This document shows, piece by piece, positions 42,901 to 53,300 of a stretch of DNA of 64,000 nt (its first letter is position 1; every line of letters starts with the position of its first letter). The DNA is from Nigrospora sphaerica (Eukaryota > Ascomycota > Sordariomycetes > Amphisphaeriales > Apiosporaceae). The notes under the pieces were generated by a model that saw only the letters and a program-made list of their open reading frames with translations, was not told where the DNA came from and ran no database searches. A program made the translations under genes and the position numbers. The DNA lies in assembly GCA_018287875.1 (NCBI GenBank), contig JAGVVL010000032.1, positions 82,585 through 146,584 of the forward strand, read 5' to 3'.

Positions 42901-45900
42901 CAATGGATAATCAAGCAGGAAACCAAAATAATTCTTTATATTATGAGTAGGTAATCCCTAGAGACTAAACGTGAAACTATGAGTTATGAAGTTTTCCTGG
43001 TATTATGTAGCCAGGAAAATTTTAACCCAAAAAAATCTTCGATTTTTAAGGCCTAGCCACCGTTGAGTCGGTTACTAGTCCTGGGCGAAAGGCTGGTAGA
43101 TTATATAGTCCAATTTTATATGAAAGTATAAAAATGTTGTTTGACACTTATAGAATTAATATGAACAATTACACCTGCAGTAATTTTAATATTAATTGCA
43201 TTCCCTTCATTCAAATTATTATACTTAATGGATGAAGTTGATGATTCTTCAATGTCAGTTTTAGCAGAGGGTCACCAATGATATTGAAGCTACCAGTACC
43301 CTGATTTCTTAAATTCAGATGAAGAGCTTATAGATTTTGATTCTTACTTGGTACCAGAATCTGATTTAGAAGATGGAGCTTTAAGAATGTTAGAAGTTGA
43401 TAATAGAGGGGGAAAGGTCTTAAGCAAGCCTTATTTAACTCTAAAGTAGCCAAACTCCGGGTAAATCCTAATAGCTCAGAATACTAACTTCTTACCTAAA
43501 AGGGTAAGGTAAGGGCCAGGTTAATCACCTCCTTGTGAAAGGATTTAATTAAAATACAAATCAAAAAAAATTTTTTTTTAATTGGGTACAGTAACAAGTT
43601 CTGTAGATTTGACGAAAGTCAAAATGGATGTTCGCGGATCTAAATCACCTCTTAACAATGTGTAAAAGAGCAACGAGTAGACGGTTACTCGCCATATATT
43701 AGGTTAAAACCTCGAATACCTCTTGAATATAAAGTGAGGATAGATATTTGGTGTAAGGTGTATTCTAATAGCCTATTATTTTCTTGATCGATTTCTTTTG
43801 TAATTTCTCAGTATACATTTCTACCAATCTTCGATTTTTTAAGGCCTAGCACAGGACTAGCCTGTCCTGTGCTAGGCCGTCCCCCCCACCCCCGCATATG
43901 CGGGGAGGGGGGCGAAGCGGGGGGGGAGAAAAGTTTAGTACAATTTTTATGTAGCAAACCTATTTAAACAAGTTATAGAAGATAGAAAAAATAGAAAATA
44001 TCGGAAACGAGGCGTTAGGTTCTTAGCTTATAGCTGAACCTCCTAATGCTTTAAAGCTTTATTAATGCTGCATTAGGGGTTCGGGTAGAAGAGGACCAAG
44101 ATATGTTATCCTTCCTGAACTAACACATGTTAGATTCATCATCACTTCTGGTGATGTTATACATTCTTTCTCAGTTAATGCTTTAGGTATAAAATGTGAT
44201 GCATACCCAGGTAGATTAAATCAAGTATCTGTTTTTATTAACAGACCAGGAGTTTTCTACGGTCTTATAGAACAATGGCCGTAACTGTAGTGAACCTATG
44301 GTTAAAAATCATCAAATTGCGGGAAACCCCTAAAGAAATCTTCACCAAATAAGTATGGTAACATAACTTATGGCACAGGTAATGACTCGTGGTATGGTAA
44401 AAGCAAGATTTATTATTCAATGGGCAATCTGCAGCCAAGTACCAAATATAAATAATTTGGTATGCAGTTCATCGACTAAACGTTGGTTGGTATTATTAGT
44501 ATTAATAATGCTTAAGATATAGTCAGCCCCCACCCTAAAGGGTGCAGAAAAATATGAGTATTTCTAGAGGTAGCCTGCCTTTGATGGGCGTGCCTCTAGA
44601 AGCCAATATTTTTTGTTAAATAAATATTATTAATTAATTAATAATATTTAGGGAACTCTACAATAGTTTGTTAAACTTATTTTTTAATGTAAAAATAAAT
44701 TTTTAATTTTAGATCTATAAAATCTAAACACATAAGCATTTGTCTTTTTCCTCATATTCGACTATTATTGTAGTTTTTGCATGGTAAATTTAATCAAAGT
44801 GTTATGAATAATCACTTCCTACTTGATAAGCGTATAGGATTAGGTTCTATAACTAAGTTATCTTTAGCAAGATATTTTAGTACAATAAGATCTTTGGGTT
44901 ATCCCATATCCCGACCCCCCCTCACTCCCCGCAAGCTTGCGGGGGGTGAGGGGTATTGAGGGGGATCAGGGATTAGCGAAGCTCTTAATCCTGAGTTTTT
45001 AGCGCTAGAACATATGAAAAGTGGAAAACCTACTACTTCATTAGTTATCAATAAAATATTGTTAAATCAAAATTTATCCGTTACTGATTCTAAATTAGAA
45101 GAATTATTAAAAGTTAAAGGTGTTGAAATGGATTTAGATATATCTAAACCTGAAAATAGTCAAGTTTTAAGTGAATTAACTGGTAAATCTAAATATAAGG
45201 GTTTTTCTGGTGTATATATGTTTATACATAAAAATACAGCTCAAAAATATGTAGGTTCATCTAATTTACTAAGACGTAGAATGGATTACTATTTTAAAGG
45301 AGATTTTCCTTTGGTTGGTAAATTTTTACCTTTACTTTATAAAGAAGGGTTAAAAGCTTTTAAATTAATAATCTTTAAATTAGACAGTAATAAATTTAGT
45401 CTTAAAGACGCTTTAATTTTAGAACAATATTATTTATTAAATAAAGAATTTAACTTGAATACATTAAGAGTTGTTAATGTAGGATCTTCAAAAGGTGATG
45501 CTGTATATGTTTATGATCTAACATGTAGTACTCTTTACTACAAGGCTAAATCTCGAATTGAGTTAAAAGAGTATTAGGAATACATACTGAAACTAGTAAA
45601 AAGTATGTAGATTCTAAAATACCTTATCTAAAGAAATTCTTATTATTAAGTTATCCTATTCCTACTGCTTCAATAAGCAATATATCTGCGGAAGAATTAG
45701 TGAATATAATGCAAAAAGAAAGACAAGATATGTATAAATTAGGTACTCGTAGAAGTCTTTCAGTAGAATTAGAAATTAAAGAAGGAAACAAATTTGTGGG
45801 TTCAGGATATGGCTATACTTTAAATTTTGATTCTTTAGCGTCTTGTGTTGAGTATTTAAAAGGATTAGGTTTAACTATAAAAAGAGATACTCTAACTAAA

Positions 45901-46567
45901 TATATAAAAAATGAAAAAGTGTTTCAGAATTTCTTATGTAAATACTCAAAGAAAGCTTTACCTGAAAATTTTGAACAAGTAGGATTAATTATGGATGAAT
46001 ATAAAAAATTAAAAATAGATACTTATTTATTAAAAGTTAATAGAAAAAATAAACCTTTAATAGTGAGAGGAGAAAATTTTGAAAAAGAATTTGAAAGTAT
46101 TATGGATACAGTTAAATACTTTTATACTTTAAACATCAAATTAGATAGAAAAACTTTAGATCTTCGTTTAAAAGATGGTAAAATTTATAAAAATTATTTT
46201 TTTGCTTATAAATAAATTTAACCTTTCGCAACCCTTGATCCCCCTGATCGGGGGTTCGGGGGAAGGGAAGAAAAAAAATTTTTTTTTCACTTCCGACCCT
46301 AAAGCGTGAAGCTTCCCCCAAATACGTTGGTTTTTTTATTATTGTTTAAGGACTCAATGCAAGCTCTCAAAAAAAAAATTAAGTGAGCTTGCTAATCCCT
46401 GATTACCGAAGGGATCAGGGATTAATAAGAATTTATTAATTACATTAAATTAAGGTAGAGATAATTTGCAATGTTCTGAAATATGTGGAATTTTGCACAG
46501 TTCGATGCCAATTGTAGTGGAGTCTGTGAACCTGGAAAGGTACTTGAGCTGACTGGATGCGCAGTAA
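39926..46567 (+). CDS. cox2: Cytochrome c oxidase subunit 2, split by four introns
   Basis: Carries the CuA centre that accepts electrons from cytochrome c. Exons are 39926-40009, 41675-41821, 43144-43404, about 44099-44263, and 46469-46567, together 756 nt and 251 residues. Landmarks: [67 protein letters not shown], and the CuA ligands in [14 protein letters not shown]. The end [14 protein letters not shown] is foreign in codon use: 16 of 32 codons in exon 5 end in G or C, against 4 of 28 in exon 1. An orphan frame starts inside exon 5. Confidence 0.95.
40277..41275 (+). CDS. LAGLIDADG intron ORF in cox2 intron 1
   Basis: Intact, 332 residues from the listed start, but the frame is open all the way from cox2 exon 1 through the intron core. 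Motif 1 [15 protein letters not shown] and motif 2 [15 protein letters not shown] both keep the acid. Other family signatures are [20 protein letters not shown] and [18 protein letters not shown] is read as Trp at 40482 and 41024. The best-preserved endonuclease gene in the window, so this intron may be mobile. Confidence 0.92.
41300..41430. repeat. Composite hairpin element, second near-identical copy
   Basis: The same order of parts as at 4940-5061: ccctctctcgaccctaagag palindrome, actctctacagagagtga, AT palindrome, and ttagaagccgggg at the end. The agreement over about 120 bp at two distant introns indicates recent spread. Confidence 0.92.
41822..43143 (+). other. Group I intron 2 of cox2
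   Basis: Splits KYLNHG-TLIELIW; T before and G at the end. Core at the 3' end: ctgaacgctggaaagtcc (about 42810), aatcaagcaggaaacc (about 42909), cctagagactaaacg (about 42958) and tatatagtcca (about 43102). A hairpin element is inserted between the R-like and S-like parts (43023-43090). Confidence 0.88.
42015..42773 (+). CDS. GIY-YIG homing endonuclease in cox2 intron 2
   Basis: 252 residues from ATG, with the frame open a little further upstream. The catalytic module is [20 protein letters not shown], followed by the conserved Arg in [11 protein letters not shown] and the helix [18 protein letters not shown]. Then come NUMOD3-type repeats ([35 protein letters not shown]) and a NUMOD1-type tail ([20 protein letters not shown]), which bind DNA. 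Only TGA-as-Trp interrupts the standard-code frame. A small GC hairpin (ggggagtgcttacgccccct at 41895-41914) separates it from the exon 2 frame and may have cut an original fusion. Confidence 0.9.
43405..44098 (+). other. Group I intron 3 of cox2, without ORF
   Basis: Core: agccaaactccgggtaaatcc (about 43448) and gagcaacgagtagacgg (about 43668), the same class as cox2 intron 1. No coding frame remains. It contains a GC element (ctagcacaggactagcctgt at about 43845). The junction is ambiguous over aga: no choice gives both T before the intron and G at its end, so both ends carry an uncertainty of three bases. Confidence 0.8.
44264..46468 (+). other. Group I intron 4 of cox2
   Basis: Splits VFYG-QCSE; T before and G at the end. 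Core at the 5' end: caaattgcgggaaacccc (about 44312), caatctgcagccaag (about 44427), gttcatcgactaaacg (about 44467) and aagatatagtcag (about 44514). A GIY-YIG gene follows. Confidence 0.9.
44777..46215 (+). pseudogene. GIY-YIG endonuclease gene in cox2 intron 4, one frame break
   Basis: The module is [20 protein letters not shown] with [11 protein letters not shown] and [20 protein letters not shown] is GVY here, which is common. Upstream, a GC hairpin (ccccgcaagcttgcgggggg) is read through in frame, so an insertion has lengthened the N-terminus without breaking it. At 45575 the frame stops at TAG and resumes one base later as [20 protein letters not shown], then runs to 46215 through NUMOD1-like repeats ([20 protein letters not shown] and [20 protein letters not shown]). 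A single lost base explains the break. Confidence 0.82.
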
Positions 46568-47340
46568 GATCAGCCGCGGCATTCCCGTTAGAGTTACTTA
46601 ATACACTACCGTTGGAGCTGCCTTCTTTAGAAGGGTTTGGGTTTGAAGAACCCTACTTAATAGAGATAGGCAAAAACCTTAGCTTAGACTTGGATATTAG
46701 AGGTATTTCTACGCCTCCGGCGCCAGAATTTGAGATAGAACTTTGTACTTCGGTTCAGAATTACTGAGAATATAATCTGGTATCCCACGGCGGCTGATCG
46801 ACAAATGAATGTACAATATTAAATCCAGCGTCAGGTCTTTTAGATTGATTAGGTGTAGGTGTATTAGTTAAAAAAATTATGTTAAATCCTTTAAGTCTTT
46901 TAGACTTAATATGTGTAAGAATCCAGGATCATACATTAACAGGTGGTTTAGTGTGTGTAATAATCCAGGATCATACATTAACAGGTGGTTTAGCGTGTGT
47001 AATAATCCAGGATCATACATTAACAGGTTTAATACAAGTATTATGTACTAAATATTATCCTGAGAGCCCGCCTGTAACTAAATGAAGCCCTGCACCTAAT
47101 GTTAATAAACCTAAGTTATGGTTACCCGCACAGCACTTGGAGGGTTTAAGCGCCATTATACCAGACAAGGAAAAAGAACCGTATTATGTTCCGCCTAAAG
47201 TTCTTCCTGAAAGAATCTGGGTTGGTGGTAATATAATAGTGGATTGTCCATTATACAAGGAGAATGATAATATTAAATTACAAGGACCACCAAAACGACC
47301 ACGTTTTGGTGATCCGGGTTTACCTAGACCTAAACCCTAA
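46483..47340 (+). CDS. Orphan ORF overlapping the cox2 3' end (285 aa)
   Basis: Not recognised. It starts at an ATG inside cox2 exon 5 in another register ([20 protein letters not shown]) and runs to TAA at 47340 with TGA as Trp. It has a Leu/Glu/Pro-rich part (LELLNTLPLELPSLEGFGFE), a 14-residue repeat (VCVIIQDHTLTGGL, three copies), and a Pro-rich basic end (LQGPPKRPRFGDPGLPRPKP). Codon use is less AT-biased than in the core genes, like that of cox2 exon 5. No enzyme motif. The position suggests that it arrived with the foreign cox2 end; it could also be a chance frame, but its length and the frame-keeping repeat argue against that. Confidence 0.7.
46910..47032 (+). repeat. 42-bp in-frame tandem repeat in the cox2-linked orphan
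   Basis: Three copies of a 42-bp unit with the core aatccaggatcatacattaa (14 codons each). The copies differ at a few positions, and the period keeps the reading frame. Confidence 0.93.
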
Positions 47341-48057
47341 TATTTAAGATAATAAATAATAATTCTTATTATTCTTTTAACTATCTCTGGCCCAGGACTC
47401 GTGGCACAGTCTGGTTGCCTGAAAAAATCAAAGATTTTTCAGGCTCCTATACCCCAGCCCCTCTCTCTCTTTTATTAGAGAGAGGGGCTGGGGTCAGCGA
47501 TAGCTACGCACCCTTTGGGTGCGTAGCTATATAGGACTAGCTGGGCTAGGGCTGACCTTGGGTCGAGAGAGAGGGGGTTACTGACCCCTATCCGGCTTCG
47601 CTCGGCCATAAAAAAAATCAAAGATTTTTTAAGGCCGTGTTTCAGTCGTCTTTGACTAATTTTTTTTTTCCCTCCCCAACCAAAAAAATCTTCGATTTTT
47701 AAGGGGAGGGAAAAAAAAATAATGGAACACGGGCCAAAAAAAATCAAAGATTTTTTATGGCGAGCAAGCTCCCCTCACCCCCTCGGGGGTGCAGGGGGAT
47801 CGGGCGAAGCGGGGGGGGTCAGGGGCGCTTCTTATTTTTTGAATTATTAGAAAAAAATAAGACCCCTACCCCCTTTTCAGGGGGTCGGATTACATTATTA
47901 TAAGGAGGGGCCGCTTAATAAAAATCTCTGATTTTTCTAAGCCTTATAAGAAAAAAATAGCCAAAAATAGCCCTGAAGAAGTTATTAGAAAGGTTATGCT
48001 TATTTAGGCATAGACCGCTAAAATCTCTTTTCAGAGATTTTAATGCTATTTATTTTA

Positions 48058-48109
<52 letters not shown>
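47341..48109. repeat. Hairpin spacer between the cox2 orphan and nad4L
   Basis: No gene. ctctctcttttattagagag (47462), two aaaaatcaaagattttt hairpins with ggaacacgg (47610-47760), GC-rich hairpins, and finally the TA repeat listed separately. No displaced cox2 end could be found here. Confidence 0.8.
48061..48108. repeat. (TA)24 microsatellite
   Basis: 48 bases of uninterrupted TA directly before the tRNA-like gene. Its length is likely to vary among strains and to be hard to assemble. Confidence 0.97.
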
Positions 48110-48111
<2 letters not shown>

Positions 48112-48180
48112 GTGTGTAGTTTAAATGGTAGAACCTAGAGACAAGTTCTCTGAAGTAGGAGTTCGAATCTCCCTCACCCT
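48110..48180 (+). tRNA. tRNA-like gene of uncertain identity (loop ACAAGTT)
   Basis: Folds as a cloverleaf: acceptor gggtgtg/ctcaccc (one mismatch), D stem gttt/gaac, anticodon stem tagag/ctctg, TpsiC aggag/ctccc with loop ttcgaat. The seven-base anticodon loop is acaagtt, which places AAG at positions 34-36 and C instead of U at position 33. No standard mitochondrial tRNA fits. It may be a decayed or repurposed tRNA, perhaps serving as a processing signal before nad4L. Confidence 0.6.
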
Positions 48181-48245
48181 CCCGACTCTTTTATAAAAAA
48201 GTACAGGGATTTTTTTACAATAATTTAAAGTTTTATAAATATACA

Positions 48246-50302
48246 ATGAATATTACATTAATACTTTTTTTAATAGGGATCTTAGGATTTGTATTAAATA
48301 GAAAAAATATTATATTAATGCTTATTTCTATTGAAATAATGCTATTATCTATAACATTTTTAATATTGGTAAGTTCACTTAACATTGACGATATAATTGG
48401 CCAAACATATGCTATTTATATAATAGCAATAGCAGGTGCGGAATCTGCTATAGGTTTGGGTATTCTAGTGGCTTTCTATAGATTAACGAACTCTCCTGAT
48501 AAAAATCCAAGATCAAATTTTTCTTATTTACATTTTAATTTATTACCTGCAGTTTTACCGGCTACGCAGCCCAGTACGTCTTTGGACGGACGAAGGGCTA
48601 GTAATTTTATCCTACCCTTCGATTTAGCCTCTAGATCTTACGGGTTAGGTGAAAGGTCAAGGAATTATTCTAGCTTTACTGACCCCTGAGGCATGCCCCT
48701 CTAAAGGTTAAAGGCTGAAGCCAGCCGGAGGCTAGTGAAAGGAAAATAGTTCTAAATCCTTCCTTTATAAGTGGGTTCTCTGATGCTGAAGGTTCTTTTG
48801 TCGTAACTATTTTAAAGAACCCTAGATATAAAATAGGATGAAATGTACAAGCTAGATTCCAAATAAAATTACATGAGAAAGATAGAGCTTTATTACTATT
48901 GATTCAAAAATATTTCGAGAATATTGGATATATATCTAAAATAAATGACAGATTTACGGTTGAATTTAGAGTTAGTGATATAACTAGTTTAAATAATATA
49001 ATTATACCTCATTTTGAAAAGTATTCATTAATAACTAAGAAATATGAAGATTTTGTAGTATTTAAACAAATTGTATCGTTAATGTCAGAAAACAAACATA
49101 CTAATTTAGAAGGATTAAAAGAGATCTTGGTACATAGAGCATCTCTTAATTGAGGTTTATCTAAAACTTTAAAAGAATCTTTTCCTTCTATAGTACCAGT
49201 TGGCCCCTCTGATCCCCCCAGCCCCTCTCTCTTTTTGAGAGAGAGGGGCTGGGGGGATATGGAGGAAGAAAAAGTAAAAATTGAGGATAATATATTAAAA
49301 ATTTTATCTTCTGAATGAGTAGCAGGTTTCTCAACAGGAGAATCCAATTTTTTTATAACTATATCTGGTACTAAAGTATGATTACGTTTTTCTATAGGTC
49401 AAGATTCAAGAGATATATTGTTATTAAAAAATTTAGTAAAATTTTTTAATTGTGGTTATATAGCTCAATATAAAAATCGTAAAGTATGTGAATTTATAGT
49501 AACAAAAATTAATGATATAATTCTATATATTCTTCCTTTTTTGATAAACACAGAATTGAAGGTTCTAAATATAATGACTATCTTAATTTTAAAAAAGCCG
49601 CTATTCTTATTAAAAGTAAAGAACATTTAACTGAAAAAGGTTTAAGTAAAATAATAGAATTAAAAAATTCTACCTTTCGTAATGGGGGATACAGGACTAG
49701 TACAGGACTAATCCTGTGCTAGGCCGTCCCCGACCCCTTCGGTATGCAAGCTTGCATACCGAAGGGGTCGGGGAGGGGTGAATAAAAAGATTCAAATTAT
49801 CTTGATTAAAAAGAGATCTTTTCTTGATCACAAAAGGCGAAGTGAACCTTTGTCTAGTTTTATATAAGGCGAAGTGTACTATTGTTTAGTTTTATATAAG
49901 GCGAAACTCTCAAATTGCGGGGAACTCTTAAAAACAAATCTACCAAGTTAATATAGTAATGTAATTAATGGAACAGGTAATGACTCGTTGTATGGTAAAA
50001 ACGATTTGTATATATAGAATATCTGCAGCCAAGCACCTAAGTATTTTTCCCCAGCCCTCTCTCTCGACCCTTTTTTATCCTCGGCACCCCCGCATATGCG
50101 GGGGGGTGAGGAGGGATAAAAAAGTACAATGTGAGAGAGGGGCTGGGGGGAAGGAATGACGGTGTGCAGTTCATCGACTAAATGTGAGTTGGTTTTTTAT
50201 TAATATGAAATAGTATTAATAATTAGTTTAAGATATAGTCAGGCTCAATACATGAGTATTGGGGTTAACTGAAGAGGAAGTATAGCAATAGAATATAAAT
50301 AA
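48246..50302 (+). CDS. nad4L: NADH dehydrogenase subunit 4L, one intron
   Basis: Small membrane subunit of complex I. Exon 1 is 48246-48484 ([20 protein letters not shown] ... [12 protein letters not shown]) and exon 2 is 50272-50302 (RGSIAIEYK), 89 residues. The conserved [20 protein letters not shown] spans the junction. T before and G at the end of the intron. The stop codon TAA shares its last base with the nad5 ATG (TAATG), the usual nad4L/nad5 overlap, which implies one transcript. Confidence 0.95.
48485..50271 (+). other. Group I intron of nad4L
   Basis: Core in the 3' part: caaattgcggggaactc (about 49911), atctgcagccaagcacc (about 50020), gttcatcgactaaatg (about 50169), aagatatagtcag (about 50230). 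Hairpin elements lie in the coding part (48555-48600; 49205-49260) and inside the core (50045-50150). Two diverged repeats with aaggcgaag and tagttttatat lie at 49835-49905. Confidence 0.87.
48737..49684 (+). pseudogene. Broken LAGLIDADG gene in the nad4L intron
   Basis: The frame fused to exon 1 enters a cagcccagtacgtctttgga element and stops near 48702. The endonuclease resumes in another frame with motif 1 [17 protein letters not shown] gagagaggggctggggg hairpin is read in frame ([14 protein letters not shown]), followed by motif 2 [16 protein letters not shown]. At the T run near 49540 the frame slips by one base and resumes as [21 protein letters not shown] further hairpin element removes the normal stop. 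So element insertions and one base loss together break the gene. Confidence 0.85.
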
Positions 50303-53300
50303 TGTTTTTAAGTATAATAATTTTACCTTTATTAGGATCTATAGTTGCTGGCTTTTTTGGAAGAAAAGTTGGGGTTAGCGGTGCACAGTTTGTTACATGT
50401 TTGTGTGTAATTACAACTACAATATTAGCAGTTCTGGCTTTTTTCGAAGTAGGTTTTAATAATACACCAGTTTCCATTGAATTATTCAGATGAATAGATA
50501 GTGAATGATTTAACATTACATGAGGTTTTGAATTTGATAGTTTAACAGTTTCTATGTTATTACCTGTTTTAATTATTAGTTCTTTAGTTCATATTTACTC
50601 TATTTCGTATATGAGTAACGACCCGCACATACAAAGATTTTTTAGTTATTTAAGCTTGTTTACTTTTATGATGATTATATTAGTTACAGGTAATAACTAC
50701 TTATTAATGTTTGTAGGTTGAGAGGGTGTGGGGGTTTGTTCTTATTTATTAGTAAGTTTCTGATTTACTAGAATAGCTGCAAATCAAAGTTCTATATCTG
50801 CATTCTTAACTAATAGAGTCGGTGATTGTTTCTTAACAGTTGGAATGTTTGCTATTCTATGAAGTCTAGGTAATTTAGATTATGCCACAGTATTTTCATT
50901 AGCTCCTTACATAAACGAAAATGTGGTAACTATTATAGGTATATGTTTATTAATAGGTGCAATGGCCAAAAGTTCTCAAGTTGGACTTCATGTTTGACTA
51001 CCTATGGCGATTCCCTTAAAAGTCGCAAATGGTCAATGAACAGTAAATATTAAAATATATTTATGGTAAGGTTCGATCATAGAACCATATTAGAAGTATA
51101 GCAAGGATTAAACCAAAAATACTTTAAAGATGTATGGAAAATCCAAACACTTTTGGACTTAAACGCTACTGAGGTGAAAACGGTCAAGATGTTTCGTAGT
51201 CAAGACCGTCGGTATTTTAATGTATCGCTACAGACTGGGTCACCACGGGGTGGCTGAAATGCTGCTGAATGTACAGTCGGAAGCTCTATGAATTTGACAG
51301 GTATATACGAAGTATTTTTTATTCTTAATCAATACATATGCCGTGAGCTTTGGGAGGGTCCTACTCCAGTTTCTGCATTAATACACGCTGCAACAATGGT
51401 AAAATGTTGCCGTTGATTAACGTGAGTTAATCAATTATGATATCGCTATGTGCTGGGACTGCCTTACATCAAGTTTATTTATATTTTAAGTTTCTTAAAT
51501 AAGATAAATAAGAAAATCTTGTGTTTTATAGTAGAAAAAAAATTCTTTATTATAAAAGGGGTTAATCAGCAGGAAACTTTATTATCTAATCTACTAGGGT
51601 TTCCTACACATCCTCGTCCCCCCCGCAGCCCTCTCTCGACCCTAAGAGAGAGGGTGCATCACTCTCTACAGAGAGTGACGCTTGCATACCCCACCCCCTC
51701 TCTTTTTATACTTTTTTTTAAGTCGAGAGAGGGGGTGGGGTCGGGGGAGCTTGCGCCCCGGGGGATTAGAAGGGTATAATACTAGTTATAGTAATAGTAA
51801 AGGATCTTCAGAGACTACATGCGATATAACTTATAACTTTGAAGAATATTCTAATTTAATACCTCAACAAAAAAAGAAGATAAATAAAAACTTCTTAGAA
51901 TGATTCATAGGATTTACAGAGGGTGATGGTTCTTTTATCGTATCTAAAAATAAAGTTTATTTTGATATAACTCAAAACATTAATGATGTACAAGTTCTTT
52001 ATTATATAAAAAAAGAGTTAGGCTTTGGGAAAGTGTTACTTAGAAGTGAAAAAGATCGAAATGTAGCTGTTTTTTATGTTACTTCAAAAGAAAATTTTAC
52101 TAGACTAGTGACTATTTTTAATGGAAATCTTTCCACTAAGTACAAAAAAGAACAATTTAGAGCATGACTATGTACATATAATAAACAATATGGTATGAAC
52201 ATTCTTTTTAAAGACAAATTAGTTAAACCTAGTTTATTTTCAGGTTGAATATCTGGATTTAGTGATGCTGAAGGTTGTTTTTATGGTAGAGTAAAATCTT
52301 GTTGAACATCTAGACTTAGAAGAGCTCCACATTTAACTTTTCAAGTATCTCAAAAAGAAATCTATATAATTAAGATAATACGTGATATATTTTTAGTGTC
52401 TGAAGGACTAGTAGCTCAAAATAACTCGGATTTAAAAAATATTAAGTATGATAAAGGTTGAGATGGTTGAACGTTTCATTGTTCTTCTTTTACTAAGCTT
52501 AAAGTAATTAGAAATTACTTTTCTAGATATAAATTAAAGACACAAAAATCTCTTGCATTTAAAAAATGATGTAAAATACATGATATGGTTTTAAATAAAG
52601 AGCATCTTAAATTAGAAGGTCTGAATAAAATAGATCTCTTAACAAAAGATATAAATAAGTTTATAAGTTAAAGATATAGTCCGATCCATTTTGAAAAAAA
52701 TGGCGTGCTATTCCTAGGCCTCCGGCCCAGTTTCAGCACCGCCAGGTGCGGTTCGAAACTTTTTGATTAATATAATCATGTTTTATTAGGGAATAGCCAA
52801 CATAAATGTACAGCGGGTGTATACCTTTTAATACGTTCATCTCCTTTAATAGAATATAGTTCTACTATATTATTAATATGTTTATGATTAGGTGCAATAA
52901 CTACTGTGTTTAGTTCTCTTATAGGATTATTCCAACAAGATATCAAAAAAGTTATTGCTTATTCTACAATGAGTCAATTGGCTCGAGAGTATACTTCTCA
53001 TTCAAGTATATTCAGGCATCAAACTGTTTGCGAGCATATTGTTTTCACAATAAAAATTTTAATTTATTTTAGTATATTTTTTTGAAATATTTCTTTTAGG
53101 CATTTCTTGCGTAAAGAATCAACTAGAAATAAGTTTGGGAAGGCTTCGTCCCCCAAAGTGAAAATTGTCCCGAGTTTACCTCAATTTAGATGTTTTTCAA
53201 CTATAAATAAGGAATTAGATTACAGTAAATTAAATCCTTATTATGTGACAGGATTTACAGATGCTGAGGGTTGTTTTTTAATAAATATTGTACGTAGATC

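Noticed and set aside
49009..49347. Minus-strand frame of 112 codons in the nad4L intron
   Set aside because: It is the antisense of a clear LAGLIDADG reading frame.
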